Assembly (NCBI GenBank): GCA_003956705.1 | Contig: QZCP01000071.1 | Span: forward strand, 1-64,000 | Source of the DNA: Brevipalpus yothersi | Lineage: Eukaryota > Arthropoda > Arachnida > Trombidiformes > Tenuipalpidae | Reading direction: 5' to 3' | DNA length: 64,000 nucleotides | In this document: in pieces, positions 62,941-64,000 of the stretch | Numbering within the stretch: the stretch's first letter is position 1 | How the letters are laid out: every line of letters starts with the position of its first letter | Position numbers and translations under genes: made by a program | The notes under the pieces: model-generated | What the model was told of the DNA's origin: nothing | Seen by the model: the letters and a program-made list of their open reading frames with translations, nothing else | The model's database searches: none

Positions 62941-63355
62941 CTGAAATAAAAGAAGGGAGAAGAGTGATTAGATATCGTTGAAATCACGAGGAATGCTCTC
63001 AGTTGAAGGGCTGTAACCCTCTCAGCATTACAATGAGAGTTGAGTTGGGTTGTTTCGAATTGAAAGTTGAAAAGGCTGTTTCAAACATGTTATTTAAGCA
63101 AGACGCCAGAAAAGAATGATGATGACGAAATCATGTATCGAAAAAATTTGGCCCTAATGAGTTTATCTGATGACTATCGATAAATGCTCAGATTTACATA
63201 TGATATAAGAAAAATATGTAGAATGATAGCCTCAATGGGGTTATTAAAGGCCCTAGTCGACAGAAGGAAACTTTACTTGATAGCCCATGGCCATGAACAT
63301 CACGACCAACTCGTAATATAGCTTGGAAGCCCAAAAATACTGTGCCTCTAGAGCG

Positions 63356-63434
<79 letters not shown>

Positions 63435-63990
63435 GACGAGGAGACAGTGTAAAAAAAGAGGGAAAACGAAGCTGGTGAGAAGAAGAAGGGTACATTCATG
63501 AGAATACACTTTGTAGTTGATAGTTTCAATAGCGAGTCGTCGAAAAACCTTGAAATTAAGTCAACCGGTTCTACAAAACAGAATAGCAATAATTTTCTCG
63601 AGTAAAGGAGTGCGAAAAAGCCAAAGTCGAGAGGATCGTTGAGAGAAAAGAGAAAAGAGTAAGAGAGGCGATCGTAGCCTAATGAATTTTTATAACTGAT
63701 TTTCCAGCAGATCAAACATTGATTTTTTTCCCTCTCAACGAAGCCTTTGTTTGTTTCGAAAAGTTTACTCAACTCATTCAGATATCGATGGTGTTCATGG
63801 TGTTCATGGTGAATATTTGTGGTAGAGAACGGTTGAGAACCGCAATCAAGAGTGCAAATTTTTTCAAGATTTCCTGAGAAGGTTCATAAAAAAAATTGAG
63901 GAGGCTCTACATTTTCCTTCACTCTTCGATGAACTTGAATTTCAAGGCTCAACTCAATTTCGATCATTTCTAACAAAATCATTGTTTTAC
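62941..63990 (-). other. probable intron of the preceding partial gene
   Basis: This stretch lies between the acceptor at 62941 and a donor-like GTAAAA at 63990-63985 on the minus strand. It contains the GAAA/GA tract at 63357-63436. Long open frames across it are repeat translations. Confidence 0.45.
63357..63436. repeat. (GAAA)n followed by (GA)n
   Basis: About 62 bp of GAAA tetranucleotides run directly into about 18 bp of GA, the only long tetranucleotide array in the window. Confidence 0.96.
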
Positions 63991-64000
63991 CTGTAAACGG
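63991..64000 (-). CDS. possible exon end at window edge
   Basis: On the minus strand the last ten bases read as an exon ending CAG before GTAAAA. This may be the 3' edge of the exon preceding the one at 62940. It is too short to translate with confidence. Confidence 0.25.

Noticed and set aside
63194..63772. Minus-strand frame of 192 codons
   Set aside because: Dominated by the translated GAAA/GA array, and it lies in the probable intron of the partial gene.
1..64000. CRISPR arrays, tRNA or rRNA genes, retrotransposon polymerase genes
   Set aside because: Looked for by eye on both strands. The only regular arrays are simple microsatellites without spacers, no tRNA box pair or rRNA segment was recognised, and no reverse transcriptase or transposase motif was found. 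A covariance-model scan would be needed to exclude tRNAs fully.

Overview
This is a window of nuclear DNA from an arthropod. Genes carry GT-AG introns, mostly 60-500 bp, and long gene-poor stretches are full of (GA)n/(TC)n microsatellites. The proteins are metazoan: puromycin-sensitive aminopeptidase, metazoan-type UPRT, SREK1IP1 and NRARP. An eclosion-hormone-like neuropeptide points to arthropods or close ecdysozoan relatives. The AT-rich, compact-intron style would suit a mite or another chelicerate, but the sequence does not settle the species.

Layout. 1-13.9 kb is gene-poor. 13.9-28.9 kb holds four plus-strand genes for secreted-type proteins: a cholinesterase-like protein lacking its catalytic serine, a trypsin-fold serine protease homologue lacking catalytic His and Ser, an eclosion-hormone-like peptide, and a second, truncated cholinesterase-like protein. 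31.6-42.3 kb is a compact housekeeping block: M1 aminopeptidase (+), sorbitol dehydrogenase (-), UPRT homologue (-) and SREK1IP1-like zinc-knuckle/SR protein (+). 42.9-46.0 kb holds an unrecognised 825-residue Ser-rich protein (-). A NRARP-like Notch-feedback protein (+) lies at 48.3-49.4 kb. 49.4-61.9 kb is a gene-poor landscape with GA/TC tracts, a pair of inverted ~450-bp repeats and a Tc1/mariner-type MITE. 61.9-62.9 kb is the last exon of an unrecognised minus-strand, Asn/Ser-rich protein whose earlier exons lie beyond the window.

How the genes relate. The most distinctive feature is the 13.9-28.9 kb cluster: three secreted hydrolase-fold proteins, each with a damaged active site, on one strand around a neurohormone gene. 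Co-function is only an inference. The housekeeping genes look ordinary and intact. The window is otherwise dominated by simple-sequence DNA, and most open frames of 60-130 codons in it are translations of GA/TC repeats or their flanks. Gene models below were assembled by hand from splice consensus and phase. Exon junctions called firm keep phase and family alignment across the join.
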